A stretch of DNA of 64,000 nucleotides from Peribacillus frigoritolerans. Its GTDB lineage: Bacteria > Bacillota > Bacilli > Bacillales > DSM-1321. Under the pieces are notes generated by a model that was not told the origin of the DNA, did no database searches, and was given only the letters and a program-made list of their open reading frames with translations. The DNA is taken from NCBI RefSeq assembly GCF_001636405.1, contig NZ_KV440950.1, positions 1,015,712 to 1,079,711 on the forward strand, in the 5' to 3' direction. Below are positions 51,211-59,471 of the stretch, in pieces. Every line of letters begins with the position of its first letter. Position 1 is the first letter of the stretch. A program made the translations under genes and the position numbers.

Positions 51211-51343
51211 TGTCCTTCACTCCTATAATTTTTTCTATTTTTCTAATAGCTACTTCTATATTAACATCATCATTTTTTTAGCAATAGCAAAAACTATAAA
51301 AGATAAATCCAAAAGGTAGTTGTTTCACGCATCGGATGTGATT

Positions 51344-51905
51344 ATGAATACGGACGAGTAAGTACCATTGATCAATCATTAGATTTACAGGAAGAGAAGT
51401 TAAAAGAATATGGCTGTGAGAAGATATTCATGGAGAAACAAAGTGGTGCTAAAAGTGATCGTGAGGAACTGATTAAGGCGTTAGACTTTTTAAGGGAAGG
51501 AGACAAGCTGGTTGTTTACAAAATAGACAGACTAGCTAGGAGTACATTTGATTTACAAAAGATTGCTAAGGAACTAGAGAATGGGGAATAGCTTTAGTAT
51601 TCATCAAAGAACAGATTGATTTTAGTACACCATCTGGAAAGCTAATGTTTACTATGCTGGGGGCTATTGCTGAATTTGAACGTGATCTTATTAAAGATAG
51701 AACGGTAGAAGGCAGAGAACGTGCTAAGGCACAGGGGAAACATATGGGTAGGAAAGGGGAGGATGAGAAGGACGTTAAGAAGGCTTTAAGGCTGTATGAT
51801 GAAAGGGAATCTAACGGTTTAAGCGTTAATGATATAGCCAAAATGACAGGAGTCCCACGTTCCACTATTTATGCTCAAGTGAAAGAGATGACTAACAATA
51901 GCTAA
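51344..51905 (+). pseudogene. serine recombinase (resolvase/invertase family), two frameshifts
   Basis: Reading across three frames gives YGRVSTIDQSLDLQEEKLKE (catalytic Ser region), DRLARSTFDLQKIAKELEN, IKEQIDFSTPSGKLMFTMLG, AIAEFERDLIKDRTVEGRER and a C-terminal helix-turn-helix VNDIAKMTGVPRSTIYAQVK: a complete resolvase of about 187 residues. One A is missing after the ATG (51347) and one G in the run 51583-51586. The only mobile-element-type gene in the window; no inverted repeats or transposase were found near it. Confidence 0.8.
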
Positions 51906-51910
51906 TCGTC

Positions 51911-51951
51911 TTTTTTCTTAATGAACTAAAGGGGCAGGATAGTTGAATAAG
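51911..51951 (+). repeat. TAACGGG element, right arm
   Basis: TTTTTTCTTAATGAACTAAA then GGGGCAGGATAGTTGAATAA; preceding stem absent. Directly after the resolvase stop. Confidence 0.8.
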
Positions 51952-52015
51952 AACTTTTGGATAATTATAGTAAATATATACAAGAATAAGTATCCAAAAT
52001 TAGGGAGGATTTCTT

Positions 52016-52565
52016 ATGATATATGATAATCTAAATAAAACAATTACCTCTAAAAGGCTAGTACTAAGAGTGTTTCAAAAATCTGATGCAGTAGCTGTTA
52101 CTAACTTTGTAATAATTATAATATTTATAAAAATACATTGTACCTACCTTATCCATACTCTATAGATGATGCTTTATCATGGATTGAGCATCATCTTGAT
52201 AATTTTAATGCTAATAAGTCATATGAATTTGCTATAACAGATAAGGAAAGTGGGAATTATATGGAGCTATAGCGTTATCTAACAACCAAAAGTTTAATAA
52301 TGGTGAAATAGCCTATTGGATTGGTGAAAAATTTTGGGGAAATGGATATGCTACAGAGGCAGCGCAAGCTATATTACATTTTGCATTTGAAGAAAAGCAA
52401 TACCATAAAGTATTTGCTCGTTACTTTAATTCAAATCCAGCTTCAGGAAGAGTGATGCAAAAATTGTGCTTGAAAAAAGAAGGGATATTAATTGACCATG
52501 TGAGGAAAGAAAATCGATTTGAAGATCTAGTATATTATGGAATTATTAACTCAGTAGGATTATAG
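52016..52565 (+). pseudogene. GNAT acetyltransferase (RimJ/RimL/YdaF-like), two frameshifts
   Basis: ATG with AGGGAGG upstream; reading across frames gives ITSKRLVLRVFQKSDAVAV, SIDDALSWIEHHLDNF, GEIAYWIGEKFWGNGYATEA (acetyl-CoA loop), FARYFNSNPASGRVMQKL and DLVYYGII. With one T added at 52106-52108 and one at 52257-52258 the protein would be 183 residues, the normal family length. Confidence 0.8.
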
Positions 52566-52683
52566 ATTATACTGCTTATTTGTAATCGGTTCCGTTTTTG
52601 GGTGGAGATATGCTGAATTATTCGTCAAATGGTGGACCGACGGTGAATTAATGGGTTCAACCAGAAACATCTGGCTGCACTTA
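52566..52683 (+). other. gene relic after the GNAT pseudogene
   Basis: An open frame without start reads LFVIGSVFGWRYAELFVKWW, TDGELMGSTRNIW and stops inside the following element at 52690. Probably the C-terminus of a small membrane protein. Confidence 0.3.
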
Positions 52684-52754
52684 TTTTACTAAAGGAAGGT
52701 TGGGTGAGGCAGCCTTTTTCTTATGGCACTAACGGGGCAGGTTTGTTCAATAAG
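52684..52754 (+). repeat. TAACGGG element
   Basis: Stem AGGTTG..CAGCCT, TTTTTCTTATGG, right arm CACTAACGGGGCAGGTTTGT then TCAATAAG. Confidence 0.85.
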
Positions 52755-52843
52755 CTATTTTGTAGAATCACAACACCTTTGAGTTGCAGAATACACTCAA
52801 CAAATTCAAAAACTATCAAAAAAAAAGCAACAGTTTAAATAAG

Positions 52844-52872
52844 CAGAAACCGCAAAGTGGTTTCTGTTTATT
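52844..52872 (+). terminator. hairpin with T-tract
   Basis: 8-bp stem CAGAAACC/GGTTTCTG, loop GCAAAGT, then TTTATTTT. It lies upstream of the sigma gene and could limit read-through into it. Confidence 0.75.
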
Positions 52873-52984
52873 TTGTTAAACTTAGGTTTTTATTTGCATG
52901 TTATGCTTTTTCTAAAAATACTTTAACTTTTTGAAACTTTTTCTAAAGATATATTCCACTAATAGTTGAAAGGAGTTGAGAGAG

Positions 52985-53524
52985 ATGGAGTTTGAGAATG
53001 ATAAGAGGGTTAAAAAAGCAATCAGGGGCAATAAAAAAGCTTTTGAACAACTCATAAAGCAGCACTATGAACGAATCTACCGGACTGCTTATCTTTATGT
53101 ACATAACGAAGAGGATGCATTGGATGTCGTTCAAGAGACGACATATCAAGCTTATAAGAGTATTCACTCGTTAAAGCATCCAGATTACTTTATGACTTGG
53201 CTTACCAGGATCATTATCCGATGTGCTGGTCATATTCTCAAAAGAAGAAATAATATTGTGCCACTAACAGACGAAGTATTGTCTGATTTATCGGTAACCT
53301 ATCATTCAGGTCATGACGAAGCAATAGATCTATTAAATGCGATCGGACATTTAAAAGGGAATTATAGATCCGCCATTATTTTGTTTTATTACTATGATTA
53401 TTCTATTAAAACCATTAGTGAAATCATGGAGATCCCCGAAGGGACTGTAAAAACTTATTTAAGCAGGGGGAAAGCCGAATTAAAAAAGTCCTATAAAGAT
53501 GAGGAGGGCAAATGCAATGGATAA
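52985..53524 (+). CDS. ECF-type RNA polymerase sigma factor
   Basis: 179 residues with sigma region 2 ([40 protein letters not shown]) and region 4 ([37 protein letters not shown]). SigV/YlaC-like group by eye. The ATG at 52985 is about 10 nt from AAAGGAG. TGAAAC at 52934, an ECF -35-like motif, lies upstream and may mark autoregulation, but no clear -10 was found. The stop overlaps the start of the anti-sigma gene by 8 nt. Confidence 0.9.
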   Translation: MEFENDKRVKKAIRGNKKAFEQLIKQHYERIYRTAYLYVHNEEDALDVVQETTYQAYKSIHSLKHPDYFMTWLTRIIIRCAGHILKRRNNIVPLTDEVLSDLSVTYHSGHDEAIDLLNAIGHLKGNYRSAIILFYYYDYSIKTISEIMEIPEGTVKTYLSRGKAELKKSYKDEEGKCNG

Positions 53525-54932
53525 TAAAGAAGTAAAAAGTGCTATTGAAAAAATAGTTGTACCAAAAGAAAAAGTGTTTGGCGCTATTGATAAAGGCTTA
53601 AAAATGTCAGGGCAAGGTAGGAAAATAAAGAAAAAGAAAGTTCTTGCAGGTTCATCTGCTGCAGCTGCTCTTCTTGGAATTACCATTGCTTCTGGATTTG
53701 TTAATCCTACAATGAATAAAGTATTGGCTAATACCCCTTTAATAGGCGGGATTTTTCAAGAATTCAATGATTCAATGGGCGTTGAACTTGCGAATCAAGA
53801 TGCAGTTACAGAATTAAATCAATCCTTAACTAAAAATGGAGTGACTGTAAAACTCACCAGCGCTTATTTTGATGGCAATGTGGTATCAATTACAGGATTT
53901 GTAGATGAAGATGTTGAAAAAGGGCATAACGAAAAAGGGGAAGTAAGCTTTGATATGAATTTTGAACACAACAAAGGGGATAATGACCCTTGGTTGAATG
54001 GAAAGTCGACAGACATTAGGAAGGTCAAGGGGGGATACGATTTCCAATGGAAAATGGAATATCCATATAAATCATTTAAGGAGAATTCTACTCTCCCCAT
54101 AACTATTCATAATATTAACGGGATAAAAGGTGAATGGAATTTTGATATCCCAATTCAGCAAGAAAAAAACAGTACACTTGTTATTGATCAGGAGCAAGGA
54201 TACCCGGATGATGAGGTCAAAATCCGTATTAAAGAGATCCTCACCGCAAGGGCGTCATCTTCGCTTATTTATGAGACGGTGGAAAAATACAAAGATGATG
54301 AAATTTATATACTAAAAGCAATTGATAATAAAGGAAAGGTATATAGGTTTGGAAACGGAACATCTCTAGAGGAGGCAGCACTAGAGGATGGATATCATAG
54401 TACTGCTCGAACAAAAATGACCAAGCTGAACTCAAATACTACTTCACTTACTTTTTATCCGCAGCTATCTGTTGCAGACCCAAAAGTACAACAGCTATTG
54501 GACAAAAAATCATTTACGTTAAAAAGCAAACGGCTCAATTTAGGCCTTCAGGTAAATGATATAACTAAAAAGGGTAGTAAACTAGTAATCGATTATCAAT
54601 TTACAGGGCTCTCCAAGGAATTGAGTAAACACCAGCTTGATATATTTGAAAATAATTTGAAATATGAATTATTGTTGGTAGATAAGGAATATATAGGGGA
54701 AATAGATCCTGAAAATCCAGTGCCACCTAAAAATCATAGCATTCGCATGAATAAAGTGAAAACTATCGATAAAAAGACAGCGCACTTCCAATCTACATTC
54801 GATTTAAATGGAGAAGAAAAAATCATGAACTTTAAACTGGAAAATACAATTTTGCAATTCGATTTTTCAAGTTTTATCCCAGCTAAGGAATTACAACCAT
54901 TTACTGTTGTACTTCCAGTGGGGAATGAATAA
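53517..54932 (+). CDS. DUF4179 domain anti-sigma factor-like membrane protein
   Basis: 471 residues. A short cytoplasmic N-terminus ([20 protein letters not shown], probable sigma-binding part), one membrane helix (about residues 44-62, [18 protein letters not shown]), then a large extracellular region with the DUF4179 pattern [20 protein letters not shown] and a strand-rich C-terminal domain. Translation is coupled to the sigma gene by overlap; ATG at 53517 sits after GAGGAGGG. Expected to hold the ECF sigma factor inactive until an envelope signal. Confidence 0.85.
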   Translation: MDNKEVKSAIEKIVVPKEKVFGAIDKGLKMSGQGRKIKKKKVLAGSSAAAALLGITIASGFVNPTMNKVLANTPLIGGIFQEFNDSMGVELANQDAVTELNQSLTKNGVTVKLTSAYFDGNVVSITGFVDEDVEKGHNEKGEVSFDMNFEHNKGDNDPWLNGKSTDIRKVKGGYDFQWKMEYPYKSFKENSTLPITIHNINGIKGEWNFDIPIQQEKNSTLVIDQEQGYPDDEVKIRIKEILTARASSSLIYETVEKYKDDEIYILKAIDNKGKVYRFGNGTSLEEAALEDGYHSTARTKMTKLNSNTTSLTFYPQLSVADPKVQQLLDKKSFTLKSKRLNLGLQVNDITKKGSKLVIDYQFTGLSKELSKHQLDIFENNLKYELLLVDKEYIGEIDPENPVPPKNHSIRMNKVKTIDKKTAHFQSTFDLNGEEKIMNFKLENTILQFDFSSFIPAKELQPFTVVLPVGNE

Positions 54933-55013
54933 ACAATTAAAGTAGCTCATTTTAGGGACCATATAGTTGACGAGTGGGATTCTACTAGTACATTGAATAA
55001 TTAATAATATCGG

Positions 55014-55047
55014 GGCGATGACTTATGTAAGTCACCGTCTTTTTTTA
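55014..55047 (+). terminator. terminator after the sigma/anti-sigma operon
   Basis: Stem GGCGATGACTT/AAGTCACCGTC with one mismatch, then eight T. Confidence 0.85.
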
Positions 55048-55078
55048 TTAGTTAGAAGTTTGTGAAATATTTTACTTA

Positions 55079-55106
55079 AACTATAGGGGCAGGTTAGTGC
55101 AAGAAG
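55079..55106 (+). repeat. TAACGGG element, right arm only
   Basis: AAACTATAGGGGCAGGTTAG then TGCAAGAAG. Confidence 0.7.
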
Positions 55107-55210
55107 AGTTGATTAACCTCCTGGTCCTTATAAAAAATAAACAACTGATACTTGAATACAAGGCAGTTTGTTTATATAGTTCTACCAAAGAAGAAAAGGA
55201 GAGAAGGATT

Positions 55211-55792
55211 ATGGAGATAACACCAGTAGTATTAATAGGAGATAGAGTAAAGATACAACCTATGGAGGATTATCACGTACAGGAATTATTTGATGCGGGA
55301 AACAATAAAGATATATGGGCATACATGCCAATGAAGGTTCAATCGATTGAAGATATGAAGTACCTTGTGAATGGAGCACTTCTAGCGAGAGAGCAAGGAA
55401 GCGAATTTCCTTTTGTTATCTTCGATAAGGATTCGGGGAAAATTGTGGGAAGCACTCGTTTTCTTAATATATCCATATCAAACCGTAACTTGGAAATTGG
55501 TTGGACATGGCTGTCTCCAACTGTTTGGCGAACTAGAATAAATACGGAATGTAAGTATCTTCTTTTGAAACACTGCTTTGAGACACTTGGGACGATTCGT
55601 GTTCAATTGAAAACAGATAGTCGAAATGTGCGGTCTCAGCAGGCAATGGAACGGCTGGGTGCGGTAAAAGAAGGCGTGCTTCGGAATCATGTGGTTATGC
55701 CTGACGGTTATCTAAGAGACTCTGTTTTTTACAGTATAATCGACCAAGAATGGGTGCTAGTGAAGGACAAATTGGAGAGAATGCTACGATAA
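55211..55792 (+). CDS. GNAT family N-acetyltransferase (RimJ/RimL-like)
   Basis: 193 residues: LIGDRVKIQPMEDYHVQELF, FVIFDKDSGKIVGSTRFLNI, IGWTWLSPTVWRTRINTECK (acetyl-CoA region) and QQAMERLGAVKEGVLRNHVV. N-terminal-amine or small-molecule acetyltransferase; substrate unknown. The ATG at 55211 follows AAGGAGAGAAGG; the longer frame from 55097 begins in a repeat fragment and is not used. Confidence 0.85.
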   Translation: MEITPVVLIGDRVKIQPMEDYHVQELFDAGNNKDIWAYMPMKVQSIEDMKYLVNGALLAREQGSEFPFVIFDKDSGKIVGSTRFLNISISNRNLEIGWTWLSPTVWRTRINTECKYLLLKHCFETLGTIRVQLKTDSRNVRSQQAMERLGAVKEGVLRNHVVMPDGYLRDSVFYSIIDQEWVLVKDKLERMLR

Positions 55793-55820
55793 TCCAGTAT
55801 TTTCGAAGTGTTGCTTATTA

Positions 55821-55902
55821 AACTAACGGGTGCGTTAGCTGAAGATCGGAGCTGTCTTTAAGGCAGCTTTTTCTTATGGAACTAACGGGGCAGATTAGTT
55901 CA
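55821..55902 (+). repeat. TAACGGG element, reference copy
   Basis: AACTAACGGGTGCGTTAGCT, terminator AGCTGTC-TTTAA-GGCAGCT, TTTTCTTATGG, right arm AACTAACGGGGCAGATTAGT. Every module is in its commonest form; I use this copy as reference. Confidence 0.95.
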
Positions 55903-55973
55903 ACAGTAACTTGGAAGGATTTTCTCTAAAAAATGCCGAATCCACAATAATATACATTTTTAGGGGGATTGTT

Positions 55974-56846
55974 ATGTGGGAGAGAATGTTTATAAGTACA
56001 TCTCGTGGAAAGTTTGAGATCTTTACCCAAGGAAAAGGAGAACCAGTGTGTATTACCCATTTATATAGTGAGTTTAATGAATTAGGTTATTATTTCGCCG
56101 ACACTTTTGTAAGTCAATTCAAAGTTTATCTAATAAACTTAAAAGAAGCAGGAAACTCTTGCAAAGCAGGTATAGAAGAGGAATTAAGCATGAAAGAAAC
56201 CTCTAAGGATTTAGAGGCTATTAGAGAAACGTTAAATTATAATAAATGGTGCTTTGCAGGGCATTCAACTGGAGGAATGCTTGGTTTAATTTATGCAACA
56301 ATGTTTCCAAAATCTCTGACAAAACTATTAGTTGGAGGAGCAACTGCTAATAAAAGATATATGGAACACGAAGGCAGTATTTATAGTCCTCGTAGTCCAC
56401 TAAATAAAAAACTAAAAAAGATTTTTGCTGTATTAAAATCTCCTGACTCTACCACTGAAGAGCGAAGAAATGCTAACAGAGAATGGACTAATATGTCTTT
56501 ATTTAACATAGAAAGATGGGATGAATATTTTAAGAAACCTAGCAGTGGAAAAGTTGTACAAAAAAGGCTAGATTATTATTCCTTTAATGACTTGCCAAAC
56601 TACGACATTCAAAATGAACTGTATCAGGTTACTATCCCGACCATTGTTTATTGTGGAAGATACGATGCCCAATGTCCTCTTGTTTTTTCTGAAGAAATAA
56701 ATGCAGGTTTAAAAAATTCCAAACTTTATATTTTTGAAAAAAGTAGTCACGTACCGTATTTAGAAGAGAAAGAAAAATTCCTTAAGATGGTTTCTGATTT
56801 CAAAGGGTTGCTTCGGCAGCCCTTTTCATATGGATCTAAAGGATAA
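55974..56846 (+). CDS. alpha/beta hydrolase with element-derived C-terminus
   Basis: 290 residues. Nucleophile elbow CFAGHSTGGMLG (Ser about residue 99), acid in YCGRYDAQCPL (about 232), His in KSSHVPYLEEKEKFLK (about 260). The GKGEPVCITHLY segment carries the oxyanion region. The last 13 residues (GLLRQPFSYGSKG) are encoded by a TAACGGG-type element whose terminator hairpin lies inside the reading frame; the stop TAA comes from the element. ATG at 55974 after AGGGGG is the start. Confidence 0.8.
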   Translation: MWERMFISTSRGKFEIFTQGKGEPVCITHLYSEFNELGYYFADTFVSQFKVYLINLKEAGNSCKAGIEEELSMKETSKDLEAIRETLNYNKWCFAGHSTGGMLGLIYATMFPKSLTKLLVGGATANKRYMEHEGSIYSPRSPLNKKLKKIFAVLKSPDSTTEERRNANREWTNMSLFNIERWDEYFKKPSSGKVVQKRLDYYSFNDLPNYDIQNELYQVTIPTIVYCGRYDAQCPLVFSEEINAGLKNSKLYIFEKSSHVPYLEEKEKFLKMVSDFKGLLRQPFSYGSKG

Positions 56847-56848
56847 GA
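56803..56848 (+). repeat. TAACGGG element inside the 3' end of a gene
   Basis: Stem GGGTTGC/GCAGCCC closed by a TTCG tetraloop, CTTTTCATATGG, ATCTAAAGGATAAG. Provides the C-terminal codons and stop of the hydrolase. Confidence 0.8.
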
Positions 56849-56916
56849 TACCCAAATAAAAAAATACATATTTACAATATTTTGGTAAAATTGATTAGAG
56901 GGAAGGGTGGGGAATC

Positions 56917-57186
56917 ATGAAAAAATACTTAGGGATTATTTCGTTTACTTTAATTATCTTGGTTATTTGTTTTTTTGCTGCGAATATAACACGAGTAATT
57001 GATCCTGGAGTAACAACTTTTCGTATATTAATGATATTTGGAATCATTATCTCTTTCTCTTTTTCTATTCTTAGTGAGAAAGGACTTTGGAGAAAATTTG
57101 CTTTAGGTCTTAGTATATTCGTTGGTTTAGTTTACTTTATAGCCGTCGAATTAATGAGAATAGTATTCCAGGGTAATGGATTTTAA
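56917..57186 (+). CDS. small multi-pass membrane protein, unknown function
   Basis: 89 residues with three helices (about 5-24, 35-51, 61-82). GGGAAGG precedes the ATG. Not recognised. Confidence 0.6.
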   Translation: MKKYLGIISFTLIILVICFFAANITRVIDPGVTTFRILMIFGIIISFSFSILSEKGLWRKFALGLSIFVGLVYFIAVELMRIVFQGNGF

Positions 57187-57197
57187 ATTGTCTATTC

Positions 57198-57284
57198 AAC
57201 AAACAAGTGCGTTAGCTGAAGATCAGAGCTGTCTTTAAGGCAGCTTTTTCTTATGGAACTATCGGGGCAGGTTAGTGCAATAAA
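57198..57284 (+). repeat. TAACGGG element, full length
   Basis: CAACAAACAAGTGCGTTAGC, terminator AGCTGTC-TTTAA-GGCAGCT, TTTTCTTATGG, right arm AACTATCGGGGCAGGTTAGT. Confidence 0.9.
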
Positions 57285-57360
57285 GCGTCCAGGGGTTATA
57301 ATTAAGGATGCTGCTTTATTAAAAAACTGGCAAGTTATTATGTTAGAGAAGAGGTTAACA

Positions 57361-57717
57361 ATGAAAAATAGAGAGGGAGCTATCGGTTACTGTTTGGGAA
57401 TGGGTAATACATATGAAGATTATCCATTTCGTGATAAGAATTGGACGTTAATGCGACATATAGATAACAAGAAAGTGTTTGCGTGGATATTTGAAAAAGA
57501 TGGCCATGTTTGGATTAATGTGAAATGTGAACCCGGTTTGTTGGATTATTGGCGTCAGATTTACCATTCGGTAGTTCCGGCATTTCATCTTAATAAGGAC
57601 CATTGGAATTCGATAATTCTTGATGGTACTGTTCCAAAGGAAGACATTTACGAAATGATAAAACAAAGTTATATGTTAACTAAAAAAAATAATAGTAAAG
57701 TTAATTTCAAAAAGTGA
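57361..57717 (+). CDS. MmcQ/YjbR family protein
   Basis: 118 residues. YjbR-type pattern: YEDYPFRDKNWTLMRHIDNK, KVFAWIFEKDGHVWINVKCE, PAFHLNKDHWNSIILDGTVP and EMIKQSYMLT. The fold resembles a DNA-binding domain but the function is unknown. ATG at 57361 with AGAAGAGG upstream; longer frames start inside the repeat. Confidence 0.85.
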   Translation: MKNREGAIGYCLGMGNTYEDYPFRDKNWTLMRHIDNKKVFAWIFEKDGHVWINVKCEPGLLDYWRQIYHSVVPAFHLNKDHWNSIILDGTVPKEDIYEMIKQSYMLTKKNNSKVNFKK

Positions 57718-57790
57718 AGGCATTGATTCAGCAGGAAGGATTTATGCCTTTTTCTTATGGAATTATCGGGGCAGTTTACTTCAATAATGA
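57714..57790 (+). repeat. TAACGGG element, variant hairpin
   Basis: Hairpin AAGGCAT/ATGCCTT with a long loop, TTTTCTTATGG, right arm AATTATCGGGGCAGTTTACT then TCAATAATG. Confidence 0.75.
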
Positions 57791-57830
57791 GTAAATATTT
57801 TGTTGTTATAGAAAAAAAAGGAATTTAAAT

Positions 57831-57876
57831 TTGATTATTAACAATATAAATTGTTATAATTAGTACCAGGTATTAA
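57831..57876 (+). promoter_or_regulatory. sigma-A promoter with FapR operator
   Basis: TTGATT at 57831, 18-bp spacer, TATAAT at 57855. TTAGTACC-A-GGTATTAA at 57860-57876 overlaps the end of the -10 and matches the FapR box (TTAGTACC..GGTACTAA type). FapR represses fatty acid synthesis genes until malonyl-CoA accumulates. Confidence 0.85.
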
Positions 57877-57910
57877 TACTAACTTCTAATAAAATATATG
57901 GGGTGAGCGT

Positions 57911-58918
57911 ATGATAGGGGCGAGAATAACAGCTATCGGGACATATGTACCTGAAAAAAAATTAACGAATTTTGAACTTGAGCAAATGGTCGAAACAAAT
58001 AATGAATGGATTATTCAAAGAACCGGGATTCATGAACGAAGAATAACCCATCCTGATGAATTTACCAGTGATTTATGCGTATCTGCAGTAAAAGATTTAA
58101 TGCACAGATATAATAAAGAAGTCAAAGATGTAGATATGATTATTGTGGCAACAAGCACACCAGATTTGCCATTCCCATCTGTCTCAAGTATCATACAGGA
58201 CCAATTAAATATATCCCAAACAGGTGCCATAGATTTAAGTGCAGCGTGCGCAGGATTTGTTTATGCAGTACATACAGCACACAGTTTAATTTCTTCTGGG
58301 CTCCACAAAAAGGTACTAGTTATTGGAGCAGACACACTCTCAAAAATTACTGATTATACGGATAGAAATACATGTGTTTTATTTGGTGATGGTGCTGGTG
58401 CGGTATTAGTTGAAAGAGATGAACAATCAAAAAGTTTCATTGGATTCCACCTAGGAAGTGATGGAAGAGGAGCACAACATGTATATCGACCTGGACTATC
58501 AAAAAAGATCAATGGGATTGAGTTAATAGATACTCAATATCTTGTACAAAATGGTAGAGAAGTTTTTCGATGGGTTGTAAGGAATGTTCCTGAGAGTATA
58601 AGACAGATATTAGAAAAATCGCAAACGAGTTTAGATCAAGTTGATTGGTTTATACCTCATAGTGCTAACTTAAGGTTGATAGAGCCAATTTGCGAAAAAT
58701 TAGAATACCCAATGGAAAAAACGCTTTATAGCTTAGTCAACTTTGGAAATACCTCTGCTGCAACCATTCCTTTAGCTCTTGATCTTGGAATCCGTAAGGG
58801 AAAAGTCAAAAATGGAGACCGAGTTCTTATGTACGGATTTGGATCTGGATTGGTTCACGCTGGACAACTTTTAGAATTAAATTTTGACGAACAAATTAAT
58901 ACTCCTACACCGTTGTGA
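57911..58918 (+). CDS. fabH: 3-oxoacyl-ACP synthase III
   Basis: 335 residues. Condenses acyl-CoA primers with malonyl-ACP to start fatty acid synthesis. Catalytic triad residues: Cys in LSAACAGFVYA (about 113), His in WFIPHSANLRLI (about 248) and Asn in NFGNTSAATIP (about 278). No fabF follows, so it corresponds to the stand-alone FabHB (YhfB) type; the FapR box just upstream agrees, since both fabH genes of B. subtilis are in the FapR regulon. Confidence 0.93.
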   Translation: MIGARITAIGTYVPEKKLTNFELEQMVETNNEWIIQRTGIHERRITHPDEFTSDLCVSAVKDLMHRYNKEVKDVDMIIVATSTPDLPFPSVSSIIQDQLNISQTGAIDLSAACAGFVYAVHTAHSLISSGLHKKVLVIGADTLSKITDYTDRNTCVLFGDGAGAVLVERDEQSKSFIGFHLGSDGRGAQHVYRPGLSKKINGIELIDTQYLVQNGREVFRWVVRNVPESIRQILEKSQTSLDQVDWFIPHSANLRLIEPICEKLEYPMEKTLYSLVNFGNTSAATIPLALDLGIRKGKVKNGDRVLMYGFGSGLVHAGQLLELNFDEQINTPTPL

Positions 58919-58990
58919 TGTATACTAAGTAATCATTTAGATAAACAGAATATTTTATGACGCATAAACTGATTGTGAAACATTCTACTT

Positions 58991-59016
58991 CAACTAACGG
59001 GTGCGTTAGCTGAAGT
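58991..59016 (+). repeat. TAACGGG element, left half interrupted
   Basis: AACTAACGGGTGCGTTAGCT then GAAGTC; the terminator and right arm are replaced by the gene relic that begins at 59018. Confidence 0.8.
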
Positions 59017-59017
59017 C

Positions 59018-59185
59018 ATGTCATGGCAAAAATATACCCCATATCAGCTTCTTACGGCTTGATTCAGGGCTTTGAAGTTCCCATGGAAAAGTGATCGACA
59101 TTACTATATGACAGAATCGGATGTATTATTCAAACTATTTCCAGGACACATGAAACCCCCTCAATATCATTGGGGGGCTTCGTGA
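59018..59185 (+). pseudogene. 56-codon gene relic with one internal stop
   Basis: One frame reads MSWQKYTPYQLLTA, TGA at 59060, then FRALKFPWKSDRHYYMTESD, VLFKLFPGHMKPPQYHWGAS and a stop. Protein-like composition suggests a real former gene. A CCCCC/GGGGG hairpin at 59156-59176 lies over its end. Family unknown. Confidence 0.35.
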
Positions 59186-59425
59186 AAATAATACAACTAT
59201 GAGTGGATTATCAAACCATCCAATACCAATCCATTTTGATCGGTATCATATTTTCATATGCAACTTTATGACGAAGAATATGTTCCTCATATTGCTTGTG
59301 AATTATCTTAATAAACTGTCTTCATATTTTAACTGTAAACCCTAAATTAATGCTGGCAACAGCTCTTAGTATGTTAGTTTGTCCGAAGTATACAGGGGAA
59401 AGGAAAGTTTTTCTTTCCTCAAAAA
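59186..59425. other. intergenic region, no gene
   Basis: AT-rich, no supported ORF; a GGAAAG/CTTTCC hairpin lies near 59401-59419. Confidence 0.4.
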
Positions 59426-59453
59426 AACCTTTCTACACATGAGTAGAAAGGTT
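59426..59453 (-). terminator. terminator of the ykvI-like gene
   Basis: 11-bp perfect stem AACCTTTCTAC/GTAGAAAGGTT with a 6-nt loop and, on the minus strand, a T-rich tail. Confidence 0.9.
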
Positions 59454-59471
59454 GGTTAAACAATCCGTAAT

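Noticed and set aside
51344..51905. Integrated element or transposon around the resolvase
   Set aside because: No inverted repeats, transposase, integrase or attachment duplications found; only a broken resolvase.
55097..55210. N-terminal extension of the GNAT gene
   Set aside because: Starts at the edge of a repeat fragment; the conserved GNAT sequence begins at the ATG at 55211 with a good ribosome binding site.
55107..55210. Anti-Shine-Dalgarno leader (ACCTCC) upstream of the GNAT gene
   Set aside because: One complementary hexamer and one ATAAACAA/TTGTTTAT pairing are too weak without conservation data.
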